DNA from: RGIG995 sp045603745
GTDB lineage: Bacteria; Bacillota; Clostridia; Oscillospirales; UBA644
Assembly: GCA_045603745.1 (NCBI GenBank)
Contig: JAZUMQ010000020.1
Location: 1 to 39,754, forward strand
Reading direction: 5' to 3'
Length of the DNA stretch: 39,754 nucleotides
How positions within the stretch are numbered: the first letter of the stretch is position 1; every line of letters begins with the position of its first letter. Shown in pieces: positions 1-7,846 of the stretch. A program made the translations under genes and the position numbers. Below the pieces are notes generated by a model that did no database searches, was not told the origin of the DNA, and was given only the letters and a program-made list of their open reading frames with translations.

Positions 1-42
1 GTTCTGTCTTTGTGTGGGGGTGGGGGGGGGGAGGGGTAAGTA
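1..42. other. G-rich tract, no gene
   Basis: Bases 16-36 are almost pure G on the plus strand (runs of 5, 10 and 4 G separated by single T and A). The tract could form a G-quadruplex or be an assembly-edge artefact. I see no coding sequence in bases 1-443; the rest of that stretch is repeats and the jag terminator. Confidence 0.4.
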
Positions 43-116
43 TTCTTTTTCTTTTCAGGAGAAAAGAAAAAGAACCAAAAAGAAAAGCCATATTTCCGGC
101 AGATTTCATCCGCCGG
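43..116 (+). repeat. Family A palindromic repeat, copy A1
   Basis: A perfect 14-bp inverted repeat (TTCTTTTTCTTTTC, 43-56, and its complement 61-74) closes on the loop AGGA. It is followed by the conserved linker ending AAGAAAAGCC and an imperfect GC palindrome at 96-116 (CCGGC...GCCGG). It pairs with the inverted copy A11 at 357-390. Confidence 0.75.
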
Positions 117-169
117 AAGTTTTTAGCCTATCCCTATGGTAGCGTTGGGAGAACTGTCCTTTGGACGGC

Positions 170-227
170 TAAGTGAAGCTCTAAAAATTTAAGCCGAAGG
201 CGTAGGATTTTTAGTTAACCGGACTTA
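170..227 (-). repeat. Family B structured hairpin, copy B1
   Basis: Read on the minus strand it folds as outer helix AAGT/ACTT, middle helix GGTT/AGCT (with G.U pairs), inner helix CTAAAAAT/ATTTTTAG, and a loop containing GCC-TTC-GGC. It has the same 58-nt length and layout as B2 (16092) and B6 (38906). The inner second pair is T-A here, C-G in B2-B4 and G-C in B6. Confidence 0.75.
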
Positions 228-356
228 TTCCATTACTGGAGGGGGGTAAGAAAAAAAATTGAGTTTATCGAATTTTTCAGCAAATTTTATTCTTCGAGGT
301 AAAAAATAGTTTTCCTCGCCAAAAGTATTTGCCACGCCTTCGCTATTTTGCTTTGC

Positions 357-390
357 TACTTTCTTTTTTCACGGAAAAAAAGAAAGTAGT
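357..390 (-). repeat. Family A hairpin, copy A11
   Basis: TACTTTCTTTTTTC and a near-complement with one bulged A enclose a 3-nt loop. It is the minus-oriented partner of A1 and lies just downstream of the jag terminator. The GC palindrome of the family is not clear in this copy. Confidence 0.55.
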
Positions 391-405
391 CCCTCGTAAC
401 ACTTC

Positions 406-434
406 AAAAAAGCGGATTGAATGATCAATCCGCT
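406..434 (-). terminator. Intrinsic terminator of jag
   Basis: AGCGGATTGA (411-420) and TCAATCCGCT (425-434) form a perfect 10-bp stem with a 4-nt loop. On the minus strand it is followed by a run of T. It lies about 10 nt after the jag stop codon. Confidence 0.85.
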
Positions 435-443
435 CTCTTACAA

Positions 444-1364
444 TCAGTTTTCAGAATCCATGGTGAAGGGCGTTCCGCCGGAGACGGGAGAGGCGGAAGT
501 ACCTGCCTGTTCCACGGGTGCGGAAGCGGGGACTTTTGCGGCAGAACCGGACAATTTTTCCCCGGGAAGGTGGGTAATGGGACCGGTGTACACTTCCCCC
601 TCGGGAACGTATTCCCGACGAGGTCTGCGGTCTTCGTTAGAACGTTTGGAATATCCACCCTTGCCGCCCCGGTTTCCGTCACGGCGACCCCGATCGTTGC
701 GGTTTCCTTTCCCGAATCCACGATTGGAGCGGGGTGCGGGACCGTCTTCTCCGGTATAAGAAACCACAACCCGACGGTTGGGATCTTCTCCGATGGAATA
801 GGTGGTAACCTTTTCAAAATCCTGCAACTTAGCGTGAATAATTCTTCTCTGGAACGAGGTCATGGGGGGCAGGGTCGTCTTTCTGCGATTCTTGACCACC
901 TGCGTGGCGGTTTTGATCGCCAAACCTTCGAGACGATCCTTGGTTTTTTCTTTGTAATCGTTGACGTTGAAGGAAATTTTGTAATATTCCCCGCAATCAC
1001 GGTTGACGATCAGGGACAACAACAGTTGCAACGCATCGACCCCTTCGCCCCGATTTTTCATCAGAAGATTGGCGTTGTCACCGGTGATCTGAATAAGAAC
1101 GGTTTCTTTTTCCAGGGTGATGTCCATGGCAACGTCGTCAATGCCCATTTTTTCAAAAAGGCCTTCGAGATATTCCCGAACACACTGACAGGGGTCGGGG
1201 GTGTAGGTGATTTTCACCGCTGCTTCTTTCGCGCCGATGCCCAAGAATCCTTTGCTTCCCAATTCTAACACTTCTTGGCTAAAATCGTCGGCGGTCAAGC
1301 CCAATTCTTCGCAGGCTTTGGCGACGGCGTCTTCGATGGTTTTTCCTTTATAGATCTTTTCCAT
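444..1364 (-). CDS. jag: Jag/KhpB RNA-binding protein
   Basis: 306-aa protein with the three Jag modules in order: Jag_N (about 1-50), a KH-type RNA-binding domain (about 55-130) and an R3H domain (about 135-205, with PMTSFQRRIIH carrying the Arg-x3-His signature). KhpB-type proteins bind RNA in the cytoplasm and influence cell division and envelope functions. The last ~100 residues are an Arg/Gly-rich, probably disordered tail, longer than in the Bacillus protein. The ATG start gives MEKIYKGKTIEDAV, matching the family start. A TTG six bases upstream is better spaced from AGGA (1377-1380), so two extra residues are possible. It lies directly downstream of yidC (gap 17 nt), the usual arrangement, and ends at an intrinsic terminator. 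Confidence 0.95.
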   Translation of the reverse strand: MEKIYKGKTIEDAVAKACEELGLTADDFSQEVLELGSKGFLGIGAKEAAVKITYTPDPCQCVREYLEGLFEKMGIDDVAMDITLEKETVLIQITGDNANLLMKNRGEGVDALQLLLSLIVNRDCGEYYKISFNVNDYKEKTKDRLEGLAIKTATQVVKNRRKTTLPPMTSFQRRIIHAKLQDFEKVTTYSIGEDPNRRVVVSYTGEDGPAPRSNRGFGKGNRNDRGRRDGNRGGKGGYSKRSNEDRRPRREYVPEGEVYTGPITHLPGEKLSGSAAKVPASAPVEQAGTSASPVSGGTPFTMDSEN

Positions 1365-1381
1365 AATCAATAATATTCCTT

Positions 1382-2437
1382 TTATTTCTTCTTTTTCTTG
1401 TCCACGGGCTCGCCGTTAAGCAATTCTTCTTCCCGTTTCATTTTTTCGATCTTCGTGTAATTTAACTTTTTCTCTTTCACCGGTTTGGGTTCTTCCTTTT
1501 TCTTAACCATTTTGGGCAGAAGAACGGTCTGAACCAAAGAAAGGAGGTTGTTGACGATCCAGTAAATGGCGACACCGAAGTTCATGGAATAACCGATCCA
1601 CAAAGACAAGAGAGGCATGGTATACATCATCATATTCATACTCTTTGCGGTGGGATCGTTTTTATCGGTCTGGGTGCGGTTTACCTTCATACTGAGATAG
1701 GAAACCAGGAAAGAAGATAGGGCGGCGATGATGGGAATAAGAATAAACCAACTCCAAATTCCGTGGGCAGAAGCGGTTTCTCCCAAATTGATACCCAAAA
1801 ATTCCGTACCGATAACGTTTTTCTGCTGAATGGCTTCGTTTAAGCCGTCAATGGTGTTCCGATTTGCGTTAATGGCGTCGGCAATATAAATTTCCTGCAG
1901 ATTCATGGTGCTTTGCAATTTGTCACTGTATCCTGCAAGTTTGCCGTCGGTGATATAGGTGGCAAACAATTCTTTCAATTTGTTTACCGTAGGATTGTCC
2001 ACGCCGGATTCGATCATAGTCTTTACGGCGTTGTACAAATTACTGTCAGAGAAATTACAAATGTAGGTCAAAGGTTGGCGGATCACGTTCCACAATCCGA
2101 AAATCAAAGGAAGTTGGATCAGTTGAGGCAAACAACCGGACATGGGGTTGTATCCTTCGGCGGAATAAAGCGCCTGCAATTCTTCCTGATATTTGGGATT
2201 TCGGTTATCGTTGTGGTATTTTTCCGCAAGTTTTTTCATTTTGGGCTGTAATGCCTGCATACGGATCTGGTTCTTCTGGCTCTTGATAGAAGAGGGAAGA
2301 AGCAACGCCTTTGCAAGAATGGCAAAGACGACAATCGACCAGCCGTAATTGCCCAAAACCCAATAAATGCCCTGGAGAATCAGACCCAGGGGGACGTTTA
2401 CGATGTCCATAATACTGTTAAAAAATCCAAGAAACAT
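1382..2437 (-). CDS. yidC: Membrane protein insertase YidC/Oxa1
   Basis: 351-aa polytopic protein that inserts proteins into the cytoplasmic membrane, alone or with SecYEG. The conserved YidC core runs from about residue 28 (GNYGWSIVVFAILAKALLLP), through the cytoplasmic helical hairpin (LQPKMKKLAEKY) and the segment GYNPMSGCLPQLIQLPLIFGLW, to later transmembrane helices near 225-245 and 265-310. A Lys-rich tail follows, typical for ribosome contact. There is no lipobox, unlike Bacillus SpoIIIJ, so the first helix is probably a plain transmembrane anchor. AGGAG lies 6 nt before the ATG. It belongs to the rpmH-rnpA-yidD-yidC-jag cluster, but a stem-loop with a T run separates it from yidD. Confidence 0.95.
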   Translation of the reverse strand: MFLGFFNSIMDIVNVPLGLILQGIYWVLGNYGWSIVVFAILAKALLLPSSIKSQKNQIRMQALQPKMKKLAEKYHNDNRNPKYQEELQALYSAEGYNPMSGCLPQLIQLPLIFGLWNVIRQPLTYICNFSDSNLYNAVKTMIESGVDNPTVNKLKELFATYITDGKLAGYSDKLQSTMNLQEIYIADAINANRNTIDGLNEAIQQKNVIGTEFLGINLGETASAHGIWSWFILIPIIAALSSFLVSYLSMKVNRTQTDKNDPTAKSMNMMMYTMPLLSLWIGYSMNFGVAIYWIVNNLLSLVQTVLLPKMVKKKEEPKPVKEKKLNYTKIEKMKREEELLNGEPVDKKKKK

Positions 2438-2564
2438 AAAATTCTCCTAATCTTTTGTCGGGAGTTTCTGTTTACGACAGGAGCGCCGTAGCGCCGATAC
2501 ACGGAGTCGGAATATCTTTCCGCCCCGTCGCCGTTCCGTTGCCTGTCCGGAACGAGGGCAAATA

Positions 2565-2616
2565 CAAAAAAACCTTTTCGGCGGAATGAATCGAAAATTC
2601 TCCGAAAAGGATTTTT
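2565..2616 (-). terminator. Terminator or attenuator between yidD and yidC
   Basis: CCTTTTCGG (2573-2581) and CCGAAAAGG (2602-2610) form a perfect 9-bp stem. It is followed on the minus strand by seven T (2572-2566) and on the plus strand by ATTTTTT. It lies immediately after the yidD stop codon. The remaining 130 nt before yidC show no consensus promoter, so partial readthrough into yidC is likely. Confidence 0.7.
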
Positions 2617-2850
2617 TCATTGTTTGCCTGTTGTGTTTTTGGTTGGAACCGGGTCGTACCCCCCTTTGGAAAAAGGGTTGCACCGTAAAATCCGCCAAAG
2701 AGACAAAAGAGACCCTTTCCAGAATCCGTGTTCTTCCAATGCCTGAACGGCGTATTGGGAACAGGTGGGAACAAACCGACAACTGGGGGGCTTGTAGGGG
2801 GAAATATGACGTTGATAAAAGCGGATAAGCCACAGAGCGACGGTTTTCAT
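2617..2850 (-). CDS. yidD: Membrane protein insertion efficiency factor YidD
   Basis: 77-aa protein beginning MKTVALWLIRFYQRHISPYK with the family hallmarks PSCRFVPTCSQYAVQALEEHG and the C-terminal GGYDPVP, the usual size for YidD. The amphipathic N-terminus associates with the inner face of the membrane and helps YidC-dependent insertion. The start ATG overlaps the rnpA stop by four bases (ATGA, 2847-2850), which implies translational coupling. Longer in-frame starts upstream lie inside rnpA and are not needed. Confidence 0.95.
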   Translation of the reverse strand: MKTVALWLIRFYQRHISPYKPPSCRFVPTCSQYAVQALEEHGFWKGSLLSLWRILRCNPFSKGGYDPVPTKNTTGKQ

Positions 2851-3185
2851 TTTAACATCGCTCCCTGGCGTTCCAATACGTTTTTCAACGTCTCTTTCAC
2901 CGCGTTCATGGAAACCGTAGCCGTCCGGGTTCGAGCAACCAGAATAAAATCGTATCCCGATTCCATTTCCGGTTCCAACAACCGGTAGGCTTCCCGCAAA
3001 ACTCTGCGGCAACGGTTTCGTTGAACCGCTTTTCCCACTTTTGTGGAAGTGGTAATTCCCAAGCGGTTGTTCTCCCTTCCGTTTTTACGGAAATAAAGGA
3101 CGAAAAGAGGCGTTACCACGCTCTTTCCGGATTTGTAAAGACGGCGGAAAAGACGGTTTTCACAGATGGTTTGTGTGGTTCTCAT
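2847..3185 (-). CDS. rnpA: Ribonuclease P protein component
   Basis: 112-aa basic protein subunit of RNase P, which matures the 5' ends of tRNAs together with the catalytic RNA. The signature KVGKAVQRNRCRRVLREAYR (about residues 50-69) is the conserved RNR RNA-binding motif. The ATG at 3185 shares its A with the rpmH stop codon (TGATG), and the stop overlaps the yidD start, so rpmH, rnpA and yidD are translated as a coupled series. A TTG three bases upstream is an alternative start. The RNA subunit gene is not in this window. Confidence 0.97.
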   Translation of the reverse strand: MRTTQTICENRLFRRLYKSGKSVVTPLFVLYFRKNGRENNRLGITTSTKVGKAVQRNRCRRVLREAYRLLEPEMESGYDFILVARTRTATVSMNAVKETLKNVLERQGAMLK

Positions 3186-3319
3186 CAATAGGTCAGTTGC
3201 TTTCTGCCCTTCGCTCTTCTTCTGGAGAGCACTTTTCGGCCGTTGGCGGTCTTCATACGCTTACGGAAACCGTGTTCCTTTTTACGCTGACGCTTTTTAG
3301 GTTGGTAGGTTCTTACCAT
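3185..3319 (-). CDS. rpmH: 50S ribosomal protein L34
   Basis: 44-aa protein, the normal length for L34, beginning MVRTYQPKKRQRKKEHGF and ending with the typical Arg/Lys-rich RVLSRRRAKGRKQL-like tail. The start is fixed by GGAGG nine bases upstream of the ATG. It is the first gene of the minus-strand cluster, driven by the perfect promoter at 3387-3415, and diverges from dnaA as in most Bacillota. Confidence 0.98.
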   Translation of the reverse strand: MVRTYQPKKRQRKKEHGFRKRMKTANGRKVLSRRRAKGRKQLTY

Positions 3320-3386
3320 GTTCTTTCCCTCCTTCCGGGTGGTTGCGGCGGCAGGGCATACTGCCCCTAAGCCGATTTCTTTCATT

Positions 3387-3415
3387 ATTATATATGAAAA
3401 ACCGGGAATTGTCAA
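3387..3415 (-). promoter_or_regulatory. Sigma-A promoter of rpmH-rnpA-yidD
   Basis: Read on the minus strand: -35 TTGACA (3415-3410), 17-nt spacer, -10 TATAAT (3392-3387). Both boxes are perfect consensus. Predicted transcription start is near 3380, giving a leader of about 60 nt. Confidence 0.9.
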
Positions 3416-3466
3416 GGGAAAAGCGAAAAAAATTCGGAACTTTTTTTAACAAATTTCTAATTTTCC

Positions 3467-3495
3467 TTGCTTATTTAAGATATATATGTTATTAT
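3467..3495 (+). promoter_or_regulatory. Possible dnaA promoter in AT-rich intergenic DNA
   Basis: TTGCTT, 17 nt, TATTAT lie in the very AT-rich stretch 3440-3540 ahead of dnaA. The boxes are weak matches and the AT bias makes chance hits likely. No good DnaA box is visible between rpmH and dnaA. Confidence 0.3.
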
Positions 3496-3580
3496 ATAAT
3501 AAATTATCTTATATTTAGCTTTATTTTATTTTTATAAATCGGCACAACCTTCTTGGACAAGCCGGGACAGGAGAAATTCT

Positions 3581-4930
3581 ATGACATTTCTTAACGTATG
3601 GGAAAAAACACTGGTTCAATTACAGGAAATGGTAACCAAAAATGCCCTGGATATGTGGATCAAAACCTTAGAACCCGTGGCATACAAAGACGATGCCGCC
3701 GTGTTGATCTCTCCCTCTCCCTTCCAAAGAGACATCGTTATGTCCAAATACAAAGACGTCATCGCCGCCGCTATGACCGAGGTGGTGGGCTTTGAAATCG
3801 ACGTCAACGTTATTACACAAGAAGAAAACGTCCGGGGTTCTGCCCCTCAAAAAACAGAAGAACGAATGGAAGAAGAACCCGATCCCATCTCCAATTTCAC
3901 CGCTTCCATCGTTCACCCGGAATATACCTTTGACAGTTTCGTGGTAGGGGATTCCAACCGCCACGCCCACGCCGCTTGTATGGCAGTGGCGAAAAATCCC
4001 TCAGGAGCCTATAATCCATTGTTTATTTACGGTGCTTCCGGTTTGGGTAAAACCCACCTTCTCTACGCGATTCAGAACGAAGTGAAGCGGAAATATCCCG
4101 ATAAAAACTGTCTGTACGTTCGCAGTGAAGATTTTATCAACGAATTCATCGAATTGGTGGTTCAACAGAAAAAAGCCATGGATTTCAAGAACAAATACCG
4201 TTCTTTGGATCTGTTTATGGTGGACGATATTCAATTTATCGGCGGAAAAGAATCCATTCAGGTGGAATTCTTTAATACCTTTGAGGCTCTGTTTGGGGAT
4301 AACAAACAAATCGTTTTGGTTTCGGACCGTCCTCCGAGAGATATTCAACTGTTGACCGACCGTCTCCGTTCCCGCTTTGAGTCGGGGGTCATCGTTTCGG
4401 TGGGGCAACCGGAGTACGAACTGAAAGCGGCGATTATCCGTCAGCGGTGTCAGTTCTATAAAATGGAACTTTCCGACGACGTGGTGGAATTTATCGCCCA
4501 GCACGTTAAGAGCAATATCCGTCAGATCGAAGGGGTTTTGAAAAAGATGATGGCTTATCGCCTGATTTCCCAATCTACCCCCAATATGGCGATCGCTCAA
4601 TCGGCAATCCGGGATATTACCAACGAAAATCAACCGTTGCCGGTGGTTATTGATAAAATTCTTTTGGAAGTTTCCAGAGAATACGACGTTACCATCGACG
4701 AGATCTGTTCTTCCCGCCGTATTGAAAAAATTACCAACGCCCGACAGATCGCCATGTACATTATGAGGGAAATTACTCCCATGTCTCTCCCCGAAATCGG
4801 AAAACAATTCGGAAACCGGGATCACTCCACCGTACACCACGCCATCGAACGGGTAGAGTACAAAATCCGCATGAACTCCAACCTCAAACTCCGCATCGAC
4901 GATATTATTAAGAATATCAGAGAAAAATAA
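3581..4930 (+). CDS. dnaA: Chromosomal replication initiator DnaA
   Basis: 449-aa AAA+ initiator that binds 9-mer DnaA boxes and melts oriC. Domain I is residues 1-80, a short acidic linker covers about 85-110, and the AAA+ domain has Walker A GASGLGKTH at 151-159 and Walker B FMVDDIQF at 212-219. The DNA-binding domain IV carries the signature RDHSTVHHAIERV near 419-431. AGGAG lies 7 nt before the ATG. It is followed at once by family A repeat A2 and then the DnaA-box cluster, so the gene, its binding sites and dnaN form a standard origin unit. Confidence 0.99.
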   Translation: MTFLNVWEKTLVQLQEMVTKNALDMWIKTLEPVAYKDDAAVLISPSPFQRDIVMSKYKDVIAAAMTEVVGFEIDVNVITQEENVRGSAPQKTEERMEEEPDPISNFTASIVHPEYTFDSFVVGDSNRHAHAACMAVAKNPSGAYNPLFIYGASGLGKTHLLYAIQNEVKRKYPDKNCLYVRSEDFINEFIELVVQQKKAMDFKNKYRSLDLFMVDDIQFIGGKESIQVEFFNTFEALFGDNKQIVLVSDRPPRDIQLLTDRLRSRFESGVIVSVGQPEYELKAAIIRQRCQFYKMELSDDVVEFIAQHVKSNIRQIEGVLKKMMAYRLISQSTPNMAIAQSAIRDITNENQPLPVVIDKILLEVSREYDVTIDEICSSRRIEKITNARQIAMYIMREITPMSLPEIGKQFGNRDHSTVHHAIERVEYKIRMNSNLKLRIDDIIKNIREK

Positions 4931-4948
4931 GAAGGGAAAGGTTTTTCT

Positions 4949-5014
4949 GTACTTTCTTTTCAGGAGAAAAGAAAGTACCAAAGAAAAGCCAATGACGGCG
5001 AATTCCATTCGCCG
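4949..5014 (+). repeat. Family A repeat, copy A2 (left of oriC)
   Basis: GTACTTTCTTTTC (4949-4961) and its perfect complement (4966-4978) enclose loop AGGA. The linker AAGAAAAGCC and the palindrome CGGCGAAT/ATTCGCCG (4996-5003, 5007-5014) follow. It starts 18 nt after the dnaA stop. An inverted copy (A3) lies on the far side of the DnaA-box cluster. Confidence 0.85.
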
Positions 5015-5015
5015 G

Positions 5016-5320
5016 AAGTTAAGATATTTTACTTTTTATCTACTTATAATAATATAAAGAATAGTAAAAGTTTTCCAAAGGGTTTGGATAATTTCCTGTG
5101 GATAACTTTAAGTTTTCCACAAAATTATAAAAAGCGTGGATTAAACTTTCCACATCTTCTACACCCCCTTCCCCCGAAAAAAACTTGTCAACTCTTGTCC
5201 AAACAATGTGAACAATCCAACCCGGTGTAATTTTTCTTGAATTATACGCCCAAAATCTCCCAATCCACAGTTTCCACAGCCCCTAATACTAATACTATAT
5301 TAATATTACTTACTGTCGTG
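5016..5320 (+). other. oriC: Replication origin oriC (DnaA boxes and unwinding tract)
   Basis: The region holds one perfect DnaA box on the minus strand (TGTGGATAA, 5097-5105) and near matches TTTGGATAA (5083-5091), TTTTCCACA (5113-5121), CTTTCCACA (5146-5154), CAATCCACA (5261-5269) and GTTTCCACA (5270-5278). After the last box come GCCC and a trinucleotide tract CTA-ATA-CTA-ATA-CTA (5283-5297) running into AT-rich DNA. This is the box / GC spacer / DnaA-trio order of the basal unwinding system described in Bacillus subtilis. A second AT-rich stretch lies at 5020-5075. Position between dnaA and dnaN supports the call. Confidence 0.88.
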
Positions 5321-5361
5321 TAAAGAAAGAGCCAAGTGTATTTTTCTTTTTTCAAAAACTC

Positions 5362-5433
5362 CGGCGAATGGAATTCGCCGAACTCGGCTTTTTCTTTTGG
5401 TTCTTTTCTTTTTCTCCTGAAAAAGAAAAGAAC
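5362..5433 (-). repeat. Family A repeat, copy A3 (right of oriC)
   Basis: Palindrome CGGCGAAT/ATTCGCCG (5362-5380), then GGC and a T-rich linker, then GTTCTTTTCTTTTTC (5400-5414) and its perfect 15-bp complement (5419-5433) around loop TCCT. It is the mirror image of A2, so the DnaA-box cluster is bracketed by inverted copies. Confidence 0.85.
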
Positions 5434-5476
5434 ACCTTACTCCACCTCACAAAACAATCCGAAAGGAATAAAAATT

Positions 5477-6592
5477 ATGATCTTTGCCTGTGAAAAGAAT
5501 TTGCTGTTAGAAGCGGTCAACACCGTTTCCCGAGCCGTCCTTCCCAAGGCGACTTCCCCTGTCATGGAAGGAATTTTAGTAGAATGCTACGAAGAAGGTC
5601 GCATGAAACTGATCGCCTACGACCTTTCTTTGGGAATTGAGACGGAAATTCCGGCGGAAGTGACCAAAGGGGGAACCTTTGTGGTCAACGCCAAAATGTT
5701 CGGGGATATTCTTCGGGCAATGGATAACGATACGGTTTCCTTTAAGATGGACGAACATCTGAATTTAACGGTATCCTGTGCTACCGCCCGGTTTGTAATC
5801 GGTTGTATTGATGCTGCCGGATTCCCGGTTCTTCCTATGATTCAGGAAAACAAAACCATTGAAGTAAAAGAAGATATGCTTTCTTCCATGCTTCGTCAAA
5901 CCTTGTTCGCCGTATCGGAAAACAACGCGACTCCCATTTTGCAGGGAACTCAGTTCCGGGTAGAAAAGGGAGAATTGCAATTGGTGGCAACCAACCAATA
6001 TAAATTGGCGATCCGCAAAGAGCCTTACGTTTACGAAGCAGACCCCTTCCGTTTCGTTGTTCCCGGAAAAACCGTCACCGAACTGACCCGTATGTTAAAG
6101 GGTGATGGGGACGATATGGTTCGCATTTCTTTGGCAGAACGGCAGATCGTATTTGAATTAAAAAATACCGTGGTGATTTCCCGTTTGTTGGAAGGGGATT
6201 TCTTGGATTACGAACGGATTCTTCCCACAGCGTTCACAACGGTAGCAACCCTGAAGATCGACGGATTGAAGCGGGCGATGGAACGTGCGTCCATTCTTTT
6301 GAATAATGAAAAGATTCGGATTCCCGTTCGCTTCTCCTTTGAATTTGATTCCATCGTAACCTCTTGCCGTTCTTCGACGGGAAATACGTTGACCGACCAG
6401 ATCAAAGCAATCATTGACGGCGCAAATTTGGAAATTGGGTTCAATAATAAATATATCCTCGAAATTCTTGCCGCCGCCGAGTGCGAAGAGATTATGATCG
6501 GCCTGAATAAACCCAACACGCTGATGAAAGTAACGCCCACCGAGGGGGAACGGTTTATTTTCTTGCTTTCTCCCATGCATTTGAAATCTTGA
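5477..6592 (+). CDS. dnaN: DNA polymerase III beta subunit (sliding clamp)
   Basis: 371-aa clamp, the normal length, that tethers the replicative polymerase and recruits many partners through its hydrophobic pocket. It has the three-domain clamp pattern, beginning MIFACEKNLLLEAVNTVSRAV and ending with PMHLKS, the equivalent of the PMRL-type C-terminal motif. The start was chosen because GAAAGGAATAAAAATT ATG gives a ribosome site and the standard N-terminus; the reading frame stays open 47 codons further up but crosses repeat A3. Confidence 0.98.
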   Translation: MIFACEKNLLLEAVNTVSRAVLPKATSPVMEGILVECYEEGRMKLIAYDLSLGIETEIPAEVTKGGTFVVNAKMFGDILRAMDNDTVSFKMDEHLNLTVSCATARFVIGCIDAAGFPVLPMIQENKTIEVKEDMLSSMLRQTLFAVSENNATPILQGTQFRVEKGELQLVATNQYKLAIRKEPYVYEADPFRFVVPGKTVTELTRMLKGDGDDMVRISLAERQIVFELKNTVVISRLLEGDFLDYERILPTAFTTVATLKIDGLKRAMERASILLNNEKIRIPVRFSFEFDSIVTSCRSSTGNTLTDQIKAIIDGANLEIGFNNKYILEILAAAECEEIMIGLNKPNTLMKVTPTEGERFIFLLSPMHLKS

Positions 6593-6603
6593 TTGGTTTT
6601 CTT

Positions 6604-6648
6604 CCTTTCTTTTCAGGAGAAACCAAGGACGGCGAATTTCATTTGCCG
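6604..6648 (+). repeat. Family A repeat, copy A4 (decayed)
   Basis: The left arm CTTTCTTTTC and loop AGGA remain, but the right arm is truncated after GAAA. The palindrome CGGCGAAT/ATTTGCCG (6630-6648) keeps pairing through one G.T. It begins 12 nt after dnaN. Confidence 0.6.
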
Positions 6649-6672
6649 AAAAAAGGTGGATTGAAAAATTCA

Positions 6673-6742
6673 GCGCAAGAATTGCGTTGACTCAGACTTT
6701 TTCTTTTGGTTCTTTACTTTTTCTTCTGAAAAAGAAAAGAAC
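6673..6742 (-). repeat. Family A repeat, copy A5
   Basis: Palindrome around CGCAA/TTGCG (6673-6687), T-rich linker, then GTTCTTTACTTTTTC and a complement with one mismatch enclosing TTCT. It is the minus-oriented partner of A4 and fills most of the dnaN-recF gap. Confidence 0.65.
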
Positions 6743-6757
6743 AGAGATGGTGATAAC

Positions 6758-7846
6758 ATGATTATAAAATCATTACAACTACAAAATTTTAGAAATTTTG
6801 AGTTTCAAGAGTTTGCATTTGAGCCGGGTGTGAATATTTTGCTTGGGAATAACGCCCAAGGAAAGACCAACGTGATCGAAGCGTTATGGTTGTTTTCCTC
6901 TTGCAAGTCCTTTCGGGTCAACGATGATAAGCCCTTTTTGCGGATTGGGGAACATCGGTCGGCAATTTACGGCGAATATGAGCGAAACGGAAGAATTTAC
7001 CGTCCGGTAATGAAATTTTACGACGACAAACGGAGAGAAATCTTTCTGAATAACGTCGCCGTTCGTCCGAGGGAGATTGTAGGGCAATTTCCGGCGGTTC
7101 TCTTCTTCCCGGATCATTTGTCGTTGGTCAAGGGTTCGCCGGAATTACGGCGCAAATTTCTCGATCTGGCGTTATGTCAGACCGACCCGTCTATGCTGAT
7201 GGTGTTAAACGAATACAATAAAGTACATCAGCAACGAAACGCTCTTTTGAAACAGTATCGGGAACGAATCGACGCGAAATCGGCGTTGGATATATGGGAC
7301 GAGAAAATAGCCTCTCTTTCCGCCCGCATCGCGTGGAGACGTAACGAATATCTCACGGAGATGAGCCCCTTTGCTCAAAAGGTAATGGACGAAATTTCCG
7401 GCGGGAAAGAAAAATTGGATATTGTTTATAAAACCGTCTGTAACATGCCGGCGCGGGACTTGGAAGATCTGGAAGATAAATTTTTCTACGCTTTAAAATC
7501 CCACCGGGAAAAGGATATTTTATCCGGACATACTTCCACCGGCGTTCATCGGGACGATTTTGATCTTTACGTAAACGGCGAAAATTCCAAAATCTACGCC
7601 TCTCAAGGGCAGCAACGGTCTGTAGTAATGGCGTTGAAGATGGCGGAAGCGGATCTGTTACGAAAAGCCACCGGCGAATTTCCCATCATGTTGTTTGACG
7701 ACGTATTTTCCGAATTGGACCCCTATCGCCGGAGTTACATCATCGAGCGAATCCGGGGACGGCAGGTGATTTTGTCCTGTTGTGAAGATACGGGGGATTT
7801 TGCGGAAGCAAAAATCTTCCGAATCCGCGGAGGACAAGTGGAATGA
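6758..7846 (+). CDS. recF: DNA replication and repair protein RecF
   Basis: 362-aa SMC-like ATPase of the RecFOR gap-repair pathway, which loads RecA on gapped DNA. Walker A is GNNAQGKTN (about 30-38). The C-terminal half has the ABC-type signature region (ASQGQQRSVVMALKMAE) and Walker B PIMLFDDVFSELDPYRRSYI. The start gives the usual MIIKSLQLQNFRNF. The ribosome site is weak. The stop overlaps the remB-like start by four bases (ATGA). Confidence 0.97.
   Translation: MIIKSLQLQNFRNFEFQEFAFEPGVNILLGNNAQGKTNVIEALWLFSSCKSFRVNDDKPFLRIGEHRSAIYGEYERNGRIYRPVMKFYDDKRREIFLNNVAVRPREIVGQFPAVLFFPDHLSLVKGSPELRRKFLDLALCQTDPSMLMVLNEYNKVHQQRNALLKQYRERIDAKSALDIWDEKIASLSARIAWRRNEYLTEMSPFAQKVMDEISGGKEKLDIVYKTVCNMPARDLEDLEDKFFYALKSHREKDILSGHTSTGVHRDDFDLYVNGENSKIYASQGQQRSVVMALKMAEADLLRKATGEFPIMLFDDVFSELDPYRRSYIIERIRGRQVILSCCEDTGDFAEAKIFRIRGGQVE

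Noticed and set aside
3416..3580. Second origin half upstream of dnaA
   Set aside because: The DNA is very AT-rich but I find no good DnaA box in it; the box cluster lies only between dnaA and dnaN.
5336..5476. N-terminal extension of DnaN by 47 residues
   Set aside because: The extension is translated family A repeat DNA, and the ATG at 5477 has a ribosome site and the conserved N-terminus.
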